DNA of 64,000 nucleotides from Selaginella moellendorffii (GCF_000143415.4 NW_003314266.1:1-64000), one strand, 5' to 3'; positions 22,254 to 34,661 are shown, counted from the stretch's first letter. Notes: generated by a model from the letters alone, not told the origin. Program-made: numbers and translations.

Positions 22254-23914
22254 TTGATGTCGCAAACCCAAAAAACCAATCTAAAGAAAACCACAAATAA
22301 CATATGGTATTGCGAAAAGCCGTAAGCCACCAAGGAGAACCACTAATTATCATGAAAGATCATCAATCATCCCATCAAAAAAAGATATGCATAATCATCA
22401 TCAAAGAAGGAATCCACTATCTTGAAAAACATCAAATCATTCTATATCAACAACAATCAAGCAAAACTTTTTGACGAGGATAATCAACTATCCTAGATGA
22501 TAGTCAATCATCACCAATGATTGCTAAATGCAAGAGCCAACTTCAACATTAAAGCTAATGAGCTAAAATGCCTTCCCCAACAGCTTCTAACAAATGGAAT
22601 AATGAGCACAAAAGACTCAAAGAACAAAAAGCTTGAGGAAGTCTATAGTTAAGTCTTTGTCTAACAATGATAACAAGTTTTGCATGAATTAACTTCAACG
22701 CTAAAGAAGAAATCATGGTACACCCCACAATAACCTCTTCAACACATCCATAAGCTAAACTTCACAATGCAAGCTAATGAAGAGCATATCTACATCAATC
22801 CAACAGCCAAGCATATTGAAGCTATGCTCAACAAGTGATTATCAAACGATCCTTCATGAATCCATCTATAGCACGACGTAACTCACTTCATAACAAGCAC
22901 AAGAAGAATCATTAATGATCAATATATATTCCAACTCAAACCCAATAAGAATTTTAACATTCCAATATCAATCACTAACTCTTCCGCTTGTAAAGTTAGC
23001 ATATTCCACGACTGAATCATTTTTCAAGGAAAAGCCAAAGCTCAACCCCTACTAAATAATCTTGTCTAGAACACAATTAACTCAAACTTGCCACTCAGCT
23101 TGTTTGAACGCCAATATAGTTGCTAGCTAGCAAATGTATGAATGCCAATAACACAAAGCCATAGCCAAATCATCAACACTATCTTCATCGAGACTAATGA
23201 AACTCGCATCAATCTTTTGAAGAGACATCTCATTTCACTCAAATCTCAACATCAACAATGTCAATGGCAAAACATCACTTCAATGCCATCAACACTACAA
23301 CAAAGCTAAAAGAAAGCATGAGTGAATCACCACCCAAAACTTCTTAGCAACTAAGCTAACCAAAGTCCAAGATACCTGAGTCAGTATCTAAGACTAATCC
23401 TTCAACAAAACTCAATTACAAATAACACTTCATCAAAGAATGACTATAAACTAAACATAACCAAATGATATTGATAAAGGTAGAGTCGATATACCAACAT
23501 GGAAAAACCATAAAAGTTTAACGACATGATCCTCTGCAACACCATCCGATAAAGCAAGCCTATCACCACTAAATCATCATCGAGCGAAGCAAGTATCAAA
23601 GGTCCTTGATAAAGTCTAAAAACAAACATTAGTCGCAAAGCAATCAACAATCACTTTTCAACTTGCCTTCACAAGACCCAACACTAAACTCATGCCATTA
23701 AGTCATATACTTGTCCAATATGAACATAATACCCCAAGTATGAGATAAAGGTTCATAGACAAGCACAAACTAAATGACCACTCAAATCTAACTCAACCGC
23801 GATAAACTCACCAACACATTTAGCTAATAGCTCTGAGCATGCCTTGAAGAGGCTAGCTTATGCATAATTAACACTTAGTTGAAACTAAAGTGAGGACCAT
23901 GAAATGGACTCATA
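22254..23914. other. AT-rich DNA without genes
   Basis: Rich in ATCATCAA-like phrases, with no ORF above chance and no motif I can assign. It lies between two LTRs, so it may be a decayed element interior. Confidence 0.4.
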
Positions 23915-24547
23915 TGTGAGACACAAATCCCTAAGCCCCAAAGTGGAGCCGAAAGGGTGCCACGTGGTAGTGGCCGAAGCAAAAGCCAAATGAGCGTAAC
24001 ATGTTTGGACTAAAAGGCTTCGACTTGAAAGGTTGAGAGCAGGAGTGGAACTCTCAATGGAGTGCTCAAGGAACGAGCATGAAGCGAGCAATAAGCAAGG
24101 CTCCAAAAAGGGACCCAAAAGGACCAACACATGACATGTGGAAGTGTCCGAGGTGGAGTCCGAGATGGATCTGAGTTGGAGTCTGAGGTGGAGTCCGAGG
24201 TGGAGTCCGAGATGGAGTCCGAGATGGACCGAGATAGAGTCCGAGATGGACCCGAGATGGAGTCCGAGATGGACCCGAGATGGAGTCCAAGATGGACCGA
24301 GATGGAGTCCAAGATAGACCGAGATGGAGTTCTAGATGGACCCGAGATGGAGTCTGAGATGGAGTCCGAGATGGACCGAGATGGAGTCCGAGATGGACCC
24401 GAGATGGAGTTCGAGATGGAGTCCGAGATGGGCCCGAGATGGACCCAAGATGGAGTCCGAGATGGACCCGAGATAGACCCGAGATGGAGTCCGAGGTGGA
24501 GTCCGAGATGGACCCGAGATGGAGTCCGAGATGGAGTCCGAGATGGA

Positions 24548-24592
<45 letters not shown>

Positions 24593-25721
24593 AAGTCCGA
24601 GTCCGAAACCGGGACCGAGACCGAGTCCGAGTCTGAGTTCGAGCCCGAGTCCAAGTCCGAATACTAATACAGGCAGTTGGGTGAAAGCCCAAAGCACTCG
24701 TCCCCTAGGGGGAGGGGGCTGCGGGGGGTTCCAAAAGTATAGTAGGGAGAGTGTGGGGGTTGGAGCCCAGTGGAGCCAGTTTGGCCAGGAAGGGCCAGTT
24801 TGGCCTAGGAAAGGCCAGTTTGGCCCAGGAAAGGCTAGTTTGGCCCAGGAAGGCCATACCCAGTGTTGGGTGATGAATTGACCACTGGGAAGTCCAAGAC
24901 TAAAGTGAATACGGACCGACAAGTGGGGTAGCTTGGTGAAGTGTTCAAGAGCCAGCTCTAGTTCCCCCGGGAGATCGACTGGCCGATGCTCCCAGTCCAA
25001 GTGTGGGTGGCATTACCTACTTGGATACCTGGTGTGGCTCAACGGAACCTCGCTCTAAGCCCATGGCTAGAGCACCCAAAGGCAGAAGGCAGGGAGAGTA
25101 CCCACGAGGCTTGCGTAAGGCCACGGTGTTCCGAAATGTTGTCCCAAAGGCCCAGATTGTGGAAAGGAAGAGGAGTAGTCCTCTAGTGTAATGACCAAGG
25201 ATACAGTTGTGCAGTGAGGAAGTCCCAGAGGACTATGGGACTTAGTGGTTGGGCCTGTGGGCCCTGATCCAGTGGCAGTGTTGGCGAACACGGCCAAGGA
25301 CAGGAAGGGACTTGGTGGGGACCAGAAAAGAGATATTGGGGAAGGCTATTCCCCATGTCTGTGGGCATCCTAAGGATGCCAAAGAGTGGATCTGGGATGA
25401 CCACTCATGGACGGATGGCCCAGTCTTGGTGAGACGGGATTGCAATGCAGGTGGTGTGGGACCACCGATGTGACCAAGGTGATTGGGCATGGCTTAGCAT
25501 AACAGGCTAGTATGTTGGTGGTGCCTTGGGGTGTCGGTCATGGGATTGGACACGTGGAGCACTGGGATCAAGTGCAAAGGTTGAGTGGTGGGGATGCCAT
25601 TCTCGGGGCTAGCAAGCCCAAGTCTGAAATAGGACTTATGGAGGTTGTGAGTGAGACTCCTCCAAGTGGTTGGAGGTGTGGTTAAGTGACTAAAGTAGAA
25701 TGAAAAATTTAGTCGCTTACA
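23915..25721 (+). repeat. LTR family C, full length (5' LTR)
   Basis: A 1,807-bp TG...CA LTR (TGTGAGACACAAATCC ... TAGTCGCTTACA) followed by a primer site at 25725. A second copy, cut short, lies at 43976-45449. The G-rich tract and the CCAAAAGTATAGTAGGG motif at about 24708-24745 are shared with LTR families A and B. No protein-coding function is supported despite long open frames. Confidence 0.85.
24140..24660 (+). repeat. Minisatellite in LTR C (GAGATGGAGTCC / GAGATGGACCC units)
   Basis: Roughly 40 units of 11-12 bp, then a GAGACC hexamer run at about 24550-24600. The 44,215-44,470 copy has far fewer units, so the array length varies between copies. All frames are open, giving Glu-Ser-Glu-Met or Ser-Arg-Thr-Pro type spurious peptides. 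Confidence 0.85.
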
Positions 25722-25724
25722 ACT

Positions 25725-25735
25725 TGGTATCGGAG
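25725..25735 (+). other. Primer binding site of element C
   Basis: TGGTATCGGAG, one mismatch from the tRNA-iMet site, 3 bp after the LTR C end. It sets element C on the plus strand. Confidence 0.8.
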
Positions 25736-28262
25736 CTGTTCCTTAGTCCGACTCTTATTGGTGGCCAAGTATATCACCGCTTGTATTGGAATCGGAAGGT
25801 CCTAGATATAGACCTATCCTCGAGGAGTAGCATGTCGAAAGGACATGGCTCTCCACTCAAGTTCATGCATGAACTTGTGCACGATATGGTGGATGGAAAA
25901 GGGCCAGTAAGAGAACGACTTTGGGATCTTGGGAACAGTATAAGGGTTTCCTCAGAGAGCTAAGGATGTGATCTAGATGAGCGTTTGACGCAGCAAACGA
26001 GCTAATGTAGTTGTGGTAAACAACTATAGTTAGGATCACGGGAAAGATGTAGACTCCAAAACAATAAAGGAGTCACAAGACTACCCTTATATGGTTGAGG
26101 CTGGTACTCATAAATTTGAGACCGGAATTTTTGACCGTGGGAGGTCAAATACAGAAGAGGACACTAGTCCTTGAAATGGTAGCTGGGGCTACCTCTAATA
26201 AATGCTAGAACAACCCAAAGAGTTGGGGGTGTACTTAAAGATGAGTTGCTATTTTCATCACATGGACAAGTAGTCCTAAGGGGCAAAGGTTAGCCCTAAG
26301 AAAATCATCAAGTGTCAGAGTAACACTTGCAAAGATTGTCCTTGTGAGTAGGACATGAATACAAGGAGTTGTATCCCAGTGAGTTGGCACCTCTAAGACT
26401 GAGACCTTGTAGGTTGTTGAATTAGCAAAGTCCAAAATGCTGGATGACTCAAGCAGAGTTAGGGAATGATCCTAAGGGATTGGTTGGAGTATTTGGACTG
26501 AGGTGTATGGTGCCTCATGAGGTATGGGGAGGATCATAAGATCCAAGTATGAGAACAGTAGGTATTTGATTGATGGTAGAATGTGCTATACTAAAGTTGT
26601 GGGAAAAATGTTCCCAGAAGAAAGCAACTTTGGCCCAGAGTTGGGTGCAAACACTGTGGTGCGGTGCTAACGGATAGTTAGCATGAGAAACAACTATATT
26701 GGTCTCGGCAAAGACCTAAGCACTAATAAGTAATGTCATAAGGGTAGGCTCGTGGGGCCGATGATGTGGAGACACCAACTGTGCCAAGGTGTGATACCTT
26801 GAGGTCATGATGGTGGGTTCATAAGAACCCCTTGCCAAGGGAATCCCCAACGGAAGCAGGAATGGCATGGCCTAAGCTGGAATGCATGCGGTTGGAGTGT
26901 GGTGACCCAGATAATGATGGGGGTGTGGAAGCACCAAGCAATGAGTTGTAAGACTTGACAACTATGGGGTAACTAAGCAAGAGGTGCAAAGATAATTAGT
27001 TAAACGGGTAGAAGGTAACTACCCAAGACTTCTTAATGGCATAAAAAAGTTAAATATGCCCTTGCAGGGGATAAATTGCTTATGTTGCAATATAGTGAGT
27101 CAATGTCGTGAAAGGAAATGCTCATTCCCAAGGAAACCATCGTTGGGACACCCAAACACTCTGGAACACTAGGAGGTCGTGTTTGATGTCGCAAGGGCAA
27201 TAGATAAGGCCTAAGGGACTAAGTCCCTAGCGAATGATGGATAGAAGGTGCTATCCAAATGTCCAAGGTTGTGGAGATAGGAGAAGACTATCTACCTGAA
27301 TTGGACAAAGCCAAAAATGGAATTTTGGCAAAGCTAGTGGTGGGCATGTAGAGGCCCATAAACAACAACGTCAATCCCGGTGTGTGGGATTAGAAGGTGA
27401 GCATACCTGGATTGAGGAACCACTCCCTAGGCTATCGGGTAGGTTCATCCTTAAGAATACTTGCTAAGGCATGATAGAAAGTGCAAAGTTATCCTCCTAT
27501 TTTGGAGGCGAATAACCGAAGGAAATGTGTGAAGCCAAAAGCAAGTGGTAAGGGAATAGAACCAAACCATGGGAATCAAAGAGCATAACCAAGGGTGGTT
27601 ATGTCAGTTGGGAGTGGAGAATCAAGTGGGCGCTCGAGCATATTGTTACTAGCAACCATGTTGCTATGAAGAGTCTAAAGCATGGAATTGTCCATGCTAG
27701 ACCATATAGTAATTGGAAAACTTGCGAAAGGAGAGACCTTAGCAAGCTAAAGAACAGAGTTCCTTGAACGTCCCTCCTAGGTAGATAAGTACCTAGTCAG
27801 CCAAGTGTAAATGGTTCATAGAACGCGCGAAATCAGAGTGGCGCAGCAGAAGCATGGTCTTGAAGCTTGCCATGAGGTGAGGCTATCAAGGTTGGGGGAG
27901 TAGTTCCCAAGTGTTCAAAGAGAGGGCTTTGAACGAAAGTCGATGGTTAAGGTTTTCCACGCTTATGCATGAACCATGTTACGGTGGCCGGATGACTTGC
28001 TAAGTGAGATTGGCAAGTCCGGGGGGGGGGGGAACGAATACCCTAGTTGAAGGAGCCAACTTCAAAGGGGTGGCCCATGGGGCCGAGCATGGAGGAGTCC
28101 ATGCAAGATCACAGACATGCCAAGTGAGAGGATTTAGCAGTGTAGAGGAACTAGGTTCCTAAGTTGTGATCTATAGCGCGCTTTGAGTAAAAGTTGATGC
28201 ACCGGCGTGATGAGTCACGCCAGGCATCCTGGGTGATGCCGTCCGTAAATGCATATACGGAG

Positions 28263-28318
28263 GTTGGGTTCGAGTCCCGACCCTCTAGTGTTTGGGTTCG
28301 AGTCCCAAATCACTAGGG
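28263..28318 (+). repeat. Tandem tRNA T-arm-like hairpins
   Basis: Two copies of GGGTTCGAGTCCC lie 29 bp apart, each a GC stem with loop TTCGAGT and matching the pol III B-box pattern GGTTCGANTCC. The second sits in a longer stem (CTAGTG...CACTAG). No matching acceptor or D arm gives a full tRNA, so I call these tRNA-like or B-box-like repeats only. Confidence 0.5.
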
Positions 28319-28319
28319 C

Positions 28320-28620
28320 GTGGTGATGGTTTGGAATATGAGGACACTCATATTTCAGTGGTCATGGACTCTCAGTGAGGAGACTGGCTTGGGCACACCG
28401 CCAAGCGAGGGATGCTTCGGAGTCGTGATACACGGTTAGATTGCTTAGTGTGGCTCGGCATATCTAACTTGAACACTTTGGTGCAAGTGGCACCAAGGAC
28501 GTGGTGAATGAGATGGGGACACCCAGTCTCAGTTGCTATGAACCCTTGGCCGGAAGGGCTAGCTTGGGCACACCGCCAAGTGTGGGGGATGCCCCCGGGG
28601 TCATGGTCAACAAATTAAAG
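28320..28620 (+). repeat. Imperfect tandem duplication of about 175 bp
   Basis: Two diverged units share GAGGACACTCATATTTCAG / GGGGACACCCAGTCTCAG, followed by CTTGGGCACACCGCCAAG and GGGATGC. The CTTGG..CCAAG part can form a hairpin in both units. Confidence 0.5.
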
Positions 28621-28795
28621 GTCTGGGAGACCTAGTACCTATTGGCAAACCTGTTAAGGTGTCAAGATTAGATCACTAGGTGATCGTCTGGCTAAACAAG
28701 GACGAGGTCCTTTTGAGGTTAAGGAACAAGGTTCCTAGTTCAAAACGTTGATTTGAACTATTGATAATGGTGTGGCTTGGTCAAGGTGATTAAGT

Positions 28796-28820
28796 ATGCT
28801 CTATTTCGTTAAAGTGGGAT
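28796..28820 (+). repeat. Left TIR of the 13-kb transposon
   Basis: ATGCTCTATTTCGTTAAAGT, followed by GGGATTTATTCAGTAAAATG. The subterminal TTATTCAGTAAARTGGGAC is shared with the left end of the MITE at 11852. Confidence 0.9.
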
Positions 28821-28985
28821 TTATTCAGTAAAATGGGACTAGGTACAAATTTTCAAGTATTTGAAAATGACGTGAAATTATATGTTTTTTGTCCAGGGGC
28901 TAGACATATCTGGGGCATGGTGACTAGAGCAGTGACTTTGTGTCCAGACTAAGTCCATCTGGTTGTATAATAAATCTCATTGTCA

Positions 28986-30440
28986 AGGTGAACAAGCCGA
29001 ATCTGAAGCTAAAGAAGAGCGATGGCATGCGCGCACACACTATTTGTTTGTTCATTGAGCGTGTGGTGAGCTTTCCAAGATGAACGTCATTCCTATTAGC
29101 TAGACATATAACTTAATGGTGAGAACATTTAGATATTATTCAATGTTATCTTTTTCTAACGAATCTAATTGTGAAGGTGTAGCAAGAGGCATTGCTAGTC
29201 TGGAGAAGTCATTTAACTCATTTGACCCTTAGTGTATTTTCATGAAACTAAATAACATTCATATTATTAAGGAATTTCTCTAGTACCTTTTTTTTACGAC
29301 ATAGAGGCTTGCATTTCTTTCAAAGGTGATTTAGTAAAAGGCCTGAGGGCACATGCCATTCTATTTCTCAGACCGGTATTAAGATATACTAGTGCAAAGG
29401 GAAAAAGGTATTTGGTGATCAAGTAAATGGCATGAGGGCACACGCCATTATAAGCCTAAGCGCTAGTGGACACCTCCTTTTTGGTACTCTCAGCGGTACT
29501 ATCATCCTTCTCCGGGTCAGTTGTTTTGCTTTGGATTGTTGTCTCTGACGTTACTGGGGCGTTCTCGATAATAGTTAATATTGCCGTTTGTTCAGAAAAA
29601 TGATCACCTTGAGTATAGTACGGGGAGTTTGGAAGACTTATATATTCTACATCTTCACCTATCTCCTTCTCCGTCTCCTTTTCTACCTCACTTACAAATT
29701 TTGTGCTTGCCATGAGAATGCTCTTCACCCTAAAATATGGAGTTCATTGTGTTATAAAAGGAAACCAACACACACGCTGCAAGGGAATGATGGTACATAA
29801 AGCACGTAAGCCCACAATATGGGTTTATGTGCCATTAATATGGGCCACACGCCATATTATTAGATTTATGCACGTGTGATTGGTAAATGCATATGTCACA
29901 TCATCTTTGTTTTACCTCACACACTATATCAGGCCTAATGAACCATATCACATGTGCACACATGCTATATATATGGAGAAGTATTATGCAAGGATAGAAA
30001 AATTCAATGCATGATTGTGGAGAGCAATGGCATGAAGCCACATGCTAAATAACATTTTAGAGAAAGAATTAAAATAAAAACATGCAAACAGTACTAAGTG
30101 GACCAAGACTTAGAAGTGCACAATTGAATGAGGTATTTCTAATAAATATTTCACTCACCTCATATAGGAATGGCTACCACTCTCAAATGGCGTATCGCCT
30201 CATGCCATCACCTCGCAATTTGTTATAACAATCCGATGAATTCATATTCGGCTTGTTCACCTTGAACTTTAAGTAAGATTTGCTAGAACAACTAAGAATT
30301 TATACTTGTTATTTGTATCATCTCACCTAGGAATGGCGTAAGGCCACATGCCATCACGCCTCCTCTGATTCAGATTTGGATTGTTCACCTTGAAATAAAA
30401 TACATTAGAAACTTAGTAAAGGAATATTAATGAATCTCAC
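28986..30440 (-). pseudogene. Probable 3' exons of the transposase gene, with cassette repeats
   Basis: Downstream of the transposase frame (minus strand), donor AAG|GTGAG at about 30,440 is followed by short exon-like pieces beginning GGTGAACAAYCCRAAT at about 30,395 and 30,268. Each is followed by one 22-bp palindrome. A further minus-strand reading at 29456-29728 (EVEKETEKEIGEDVEYISLP) follows an acceptor-like TATTTTAG. The same cassette start appears on the plus strand at about 28,988. Exon structure is unresolved; no function is assigned. Confidence 0.3.
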
Positions 30441-33251
30441 CTTGAACCCGGGTTATGAATGCTCTTGCTGCATCTCTTGCATGGTCTGGCAAGGTGATGG
30501 TGGCACTCTGCTTCCGCATCCAACCATGCACAACATTATCCACCGATATGCTCATGCTGGGATCCCTTGGATTCAGCACCCATCTCTTTCTAGGCAATCC
30601 TTCGTATATCCGGAACTTGGCTTGAACCACTCCACAGTTACATTGAAGGAGTTAGTTTCCGCATCCTCCTCTGCATCAGTGATGCAGCGCCCCACCCATA
30701 TCATTTGTTTTTTATTACTGGGTCTGACAAACACAACCATTCCTTTGCAAACCTGTACTGGATTGAATGCTGAATCCGGCTTCTTGTTCCTCGGCCCACA
30801 ATAGTGATCCTCAACATCGTTATCTGTCACTGCATTTCCAGAGGACATTGTTCCGCTACTATCTGGTGCTCTGGGTTCTGGCCAAAAGGACTCTTCCAAT
30901 TCTTCATATACAACCGGCCCATTTTGGATAGCAGATATAATCTTCTCCCAGTATTCGAGCAAAGGCTTGCACCTCTGAAAATAGGATTCTCCACCAAACA
31001 CCAACCCCCTCTTCCAGAAGGCAATATGCTGTCTAATCCTGGCCACTATACTTTCCTGGTCTTTGAGTCCATCCGAGTGCATCGGCCGTGGGGAACCCTG
31101 AGGAATCATAGGTTCCCCAGTTATGGGATCTCTCTTGAAGAGTTCAATGCCGTCCACTAGCAGCCACACTGTGTCCCATTCTCTCATCTTGTACCTCATC
31201 ACTGGAGCACCGTCATGCATGCTGAAATGAAACTGAAGAGGCTTGGAGTGGCTAATCAGCGTTTCGGATCCGTCCCTGATGTAGCCTCTTACAAACCCCT
31301 TAAAGTCTGGAACCTCTGTCACAAGTGCAGCTTCAACAGTGCCTTTGATGCAATTTTGGAATTCATCGTAGAGTTGTGGGAGGGTGAGGACATTGGATCA
31401 CTGGAGGGACTCTGCCAGGTGACTGAACATGGCATCGACATCTTCATGAGTGTGCCCAACCATGAGAAAGCCAAGTGTAACCGTTTCAAATATGCCTTTG
31501 GCAACAAGCATCGCCAAGTACGCGAAGACGTACATGTTTTTGTTCTCACTGCTAGCATTGTCTGTTTGGAGCAGAAGATGGGGTGGAAGGCCACATCGGC
31601 CGCAAAAACTTCCTTGAGATTCTGCTTCGTTTGGATGAGGCTGTGCATTCACCGGGCGACCAGCCTCGTCAGAATGGCATGAGGCCTCACGTGATAACCC
31701 TACAATCTGACGGCCAACATATTCACTGGGATGGCATGGGGCCCCACGCGATACTACAAGCCTTTGCTCCTCCTCCAGCTGAACCCTGTATGGGGTTCGA
31801 TCGACAAGGGCCTTATGTAAGGGTTGGCCGTTCAGCTCAGTCTGCGCACTTTGCAGAGACCTTAAGTGTTTTGCTAGGGACGCAATCATCATGTTTGCAC
31901 CCCCGCCACCCTATAGAGGTACAAAGAAGTTCCTATAGTTCTGGGCACCATGCCCATGAGCGATTATGCCAAACAAAGACACAGGCAACTGCATGGATGA
32001 AGAGATTGCCTTGGGGGTAGGATTGAGTCGAGGTAAGCATGTCTTTTTCTGGTCCATTTTGTCGTGGATGATGCAGAGGTAAGAGTCAGGTCTCTCCATG
32101 GAGAGAATCCTGTTATGATAATATGCAGTCTTGTAGCTTCTCTGCTCGATGTTGTGGTCGAGCCGCCTTCTAACCAACGTCTCTCGCTCTTGAGCGATGC
32201 AAGAATTCTTCGACAAAGCCATTTTGATAGCAGTGCACTCGTCACACTTTGAAAAGCTGGAGTACTTTCCTATACTCACATCCCTGAACCTGTTGCTCCA
32301 CAATCTACTAAATCTAGATTGGCTCAGCTTCCTGTAGCCATTACTCTGGAGTTCCCGATTCACATCTTCCAATATGGCCCCCTTGGTATACATGGAAGGA
32401 AGAACTCGTTGGGTGTCTCGAGTTCCATCTTCCAAGAGGCGGATTTTATGTGGTTGCTGCTCGCTACATGTCTCGACAAACCTCTTGAAGATTGCCTCTC
32501 CATATACAACATGACCCCTGGTTTTGTGAGTACCGTCGTTCCCATGGACTGCCTATTGAACCCTTTGTTCCTCGAACTCAGTTTTGATTCTGTAGAATGT
32601 GGTTCGAGGGACTCCATAAATGATTCTCCATGCCTTCATGCAGACCAAACCCCTCTGGAAGACCATGCCCCCCACCTGATGTTCTGAAGCATCAACAGAT
32701 GACCGTAATGCCTCATACACAAAATTGCGAGCTGCCTTCCAGGACAATGTCTTGTATCTTGCTCTCTCCTCTTCAATAGCATCCCAATCAGCATGTTGAC
32801 AGCACCTCCTCTTGCAACAAGCAACTGTCGAGACCATTCGAACCTCCATCGCCATTTTCTGCCTTTTCGGTTCGTTGCTCAGATCCCTTTGGCTGCGCTT
32901 TAGGAAGGTGTACTTTCTTTTCCCATGAAGAGATTTTCTGTCATCAGTTGTAGTGGTGTTTGATTGTGAATCCTTCACATTCTCAAACACTAAGTGCCTC
33001 AATTTCCACCGCACAATGCTTCCAATAGTCAGACTGTTTTCTTCTGTGTCAACAACCTCTAAAATCGCAACTCCAATATCATCCCAGCCCAATTCTTGAT
33101 TAGCAACCGCATCTCTTGGATCGACAACTGTGGCTAAGCCCTCAGCTACCACCTCCCCCTCGGGGTTGTTTAGAAACACCTTTGCCTGAATCCATGTAGC
33201 ACGGTTCTTAAGATCCACGGACGGAACATGCGTCGCACTTGTGGAGGCCAT
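30427..33251 (-). pseudogene. DDE/RNase H-like transposase (DUF7869-type), stop-interrupted
   Basis: From ATG at 33251 one minus-strand frame runs to 30573, interrupted only by TAG (32553-32555), TAG (31911-31913) and TGA (31398-31400). The N-terminal part (33251-32900) has no motif I know. Then come a Cys/basic segment (ACCKRRCCQHADW), HGNDGTHKTRG, a CDECTAI motif and HDKMDQKKTCLPRL, a likely catalytic aspartate region. The core ends with LLQTDNASSENKN and GHTHEDVDAMFSHL, hallmark motifs of DUF7869 proteins, which are thought to have an RNase H-like transposase fold. A C-terminal continuation in another frame (30630-30427, GLPRKRWVLNPRDPS) implies a frameshift. Two palindromes at 31674-31695 and 31731-31752 interrupt the frame between QRLVVS and LPPHLLLQTDN and may be in an unspliced intron. 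It would cut and join the element ends; in this copy it is predicted inactive. Confidence 0.7.
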
Positions 33252-33614
33252 TCTGAAAGTGCAGAAAAGAAGTTAAGACCATACAAAAAATGATTGGAGA
33301 ATGGCCTAAATCATAACATACCAAACAACCTCAATAGCATGAGGCCACATGCCATTATTCAAACATGCTATTGACACCCACGTGAAATTTCGCATTCACA
33401 AAATTGGCATGAGGCCTCATGCCATCTTGATATACACACAGCTGCAGGCAAGTAAAAACATATATGACAATACGCTAGCCATGAAATTGCAAGGGCCCAA
33501 GATGGCATGTGGCCTCATGCCATTTCTAAATGTGGTCCTAAGCCATTCCATGGTGAACATACCAGGAAGCACAAGTGCCGAATATCAAGAGGAAGCGGTA
33601 GCCACACCAAAGAC

Positions 33615-33780
33615 AGTGCCGCTCGCAACACCGCAACTGCTCGTAGCGCCGCTCGCACAAATTGCCACTCGCATAAACTGCCGCTCGCAATGGCGCTCGC
33701 AATGCCGCAACCGCTCGTAGACGCATAAACCACAGCTCACAACGCCGCTTACACAAGCAGCGCTCACTGCGCTCAGTGGA
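33615..33780 (+). repeat. CGCTCGCA decamer cluster 1
   Basis: Repeats of (GC)CGCTCGCA(C/A) occur about ten times, for example GTGCCGCTCGCAACACCGC and TGCCGCTCGCAATGGCGCTC. A related cluster lies on the far side of the same intergenic region. Confidence 0.7.
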
Positions 33781-33889
33781 ACCAAGAACACGGCGCACAA
33801 AAATGATAGACCTAGGAATGAGTTCGAGAATTCAAAAATAACACACGCTTGAATGTCACATCAAATCCTCTGACAAACCAGATCTTATG

Positions 33890-34661
33890 ATTCCTCTGAC
33901 AAATTTCAAACTAAGTAGCTTCTAGACTTTGCTGTCGGAGGTTGAACTTTGTCACATCATGTCCTTGCCTCGATCCAGCTGTGCCATGTCAGTGATTCAA
34001 ACTTTGCCATGCCATGTCAGCGATTTGCGCCAAGATTATTCACCGTGTAAAGGAATAATTATGCTGTGTGTGTACGTCCATTTATGGCAATATAAGGCCA
34101 CACGCCATTCAAAGAATAATGCTAGTCAAGCATTTTTTGGTGCATTTTTGGGTTCAAAATTGCACACGCTATAAAGTTTACCTGTACCAAAAATAGAAAC
34201 AGCTTTATTTACTTGGGAATTTAAGTGGTTGAGGCATTTTTAAACTTACAAACACATGCCCTACTTACATTCCTTTGGTTGCTTAAAATTCAAAAATATT
34301 ATAAACCTTTCTTTTTGCATTTTCAATGTTTTCAATTATGGTTTTTGATTTTCGCAGGACCAGCCTAGTAATCTATTTGCATCCCGTCATGTTTATAGCT
34401 AGCTTTCGTTTGTCCCCTTTGCTAGCCTGAGATACATCTGCTCGGCATCTGCCTCTTACAGCATTTGCCCAGAAAGGGCATCTTTCTTCTGACAAATTTC
34501 AATTCCTCTGACAAATTTCAAACTGAGTAGCTTCTAGACTTTGCTGTCGGACGTTGAACTTTGTCACATCATGTCCTTGCCTCGATCCAGCTATGCCATG
34601 TCAGTGATTCGAACTTTGCCATGCCATGTCAGCGATCCGCGCCAAGATTATTCGCCGTGTA
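33890..34661 (+). repeat. Direct duplication of about 158 bp
   Basis: 33890-34046 and 34503-34661 are nearly identical (both contain TTTGCTGTCGGA, TTGCCTCGATCCAGCT and CATGCCATGTCAGCGAT). A second direct repeat (TGCTCGGCATCTGCCTCTTA) occurs at about 34439 and 34662. Confidence 0.85.

Larger units (their letters stand above)
25736..28791 (+). mobile_element. Interior of non-coding LTR element C (left part)
   Basis: About 3 kb downstream of the primer site without gag, pol or any long ORF. The composition is balanced and not visibly low-complexity, apart from an internal duplication at 28,320-28,620 and hairpins at 28,263-28,318. This resembles large non-autonomous LTR elements. The 13-kb transposon is inserted at 28795/28796, and 41844-42322 would be the continuation. 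Confidence 0.55.

Noticed and set aside
24010-25000. Long overlapping ORFs on both strands
   Set aside because: They are produced by the 12-bp minisatellite in LTR C; composition is repetitive and all frames are open.
28190-28330. Functional tRNA gene
   Set aside because: T-arm-like hairpins are present, but no matching acceptor stem exists and the anticodon-like stem has an 8-nt loop.
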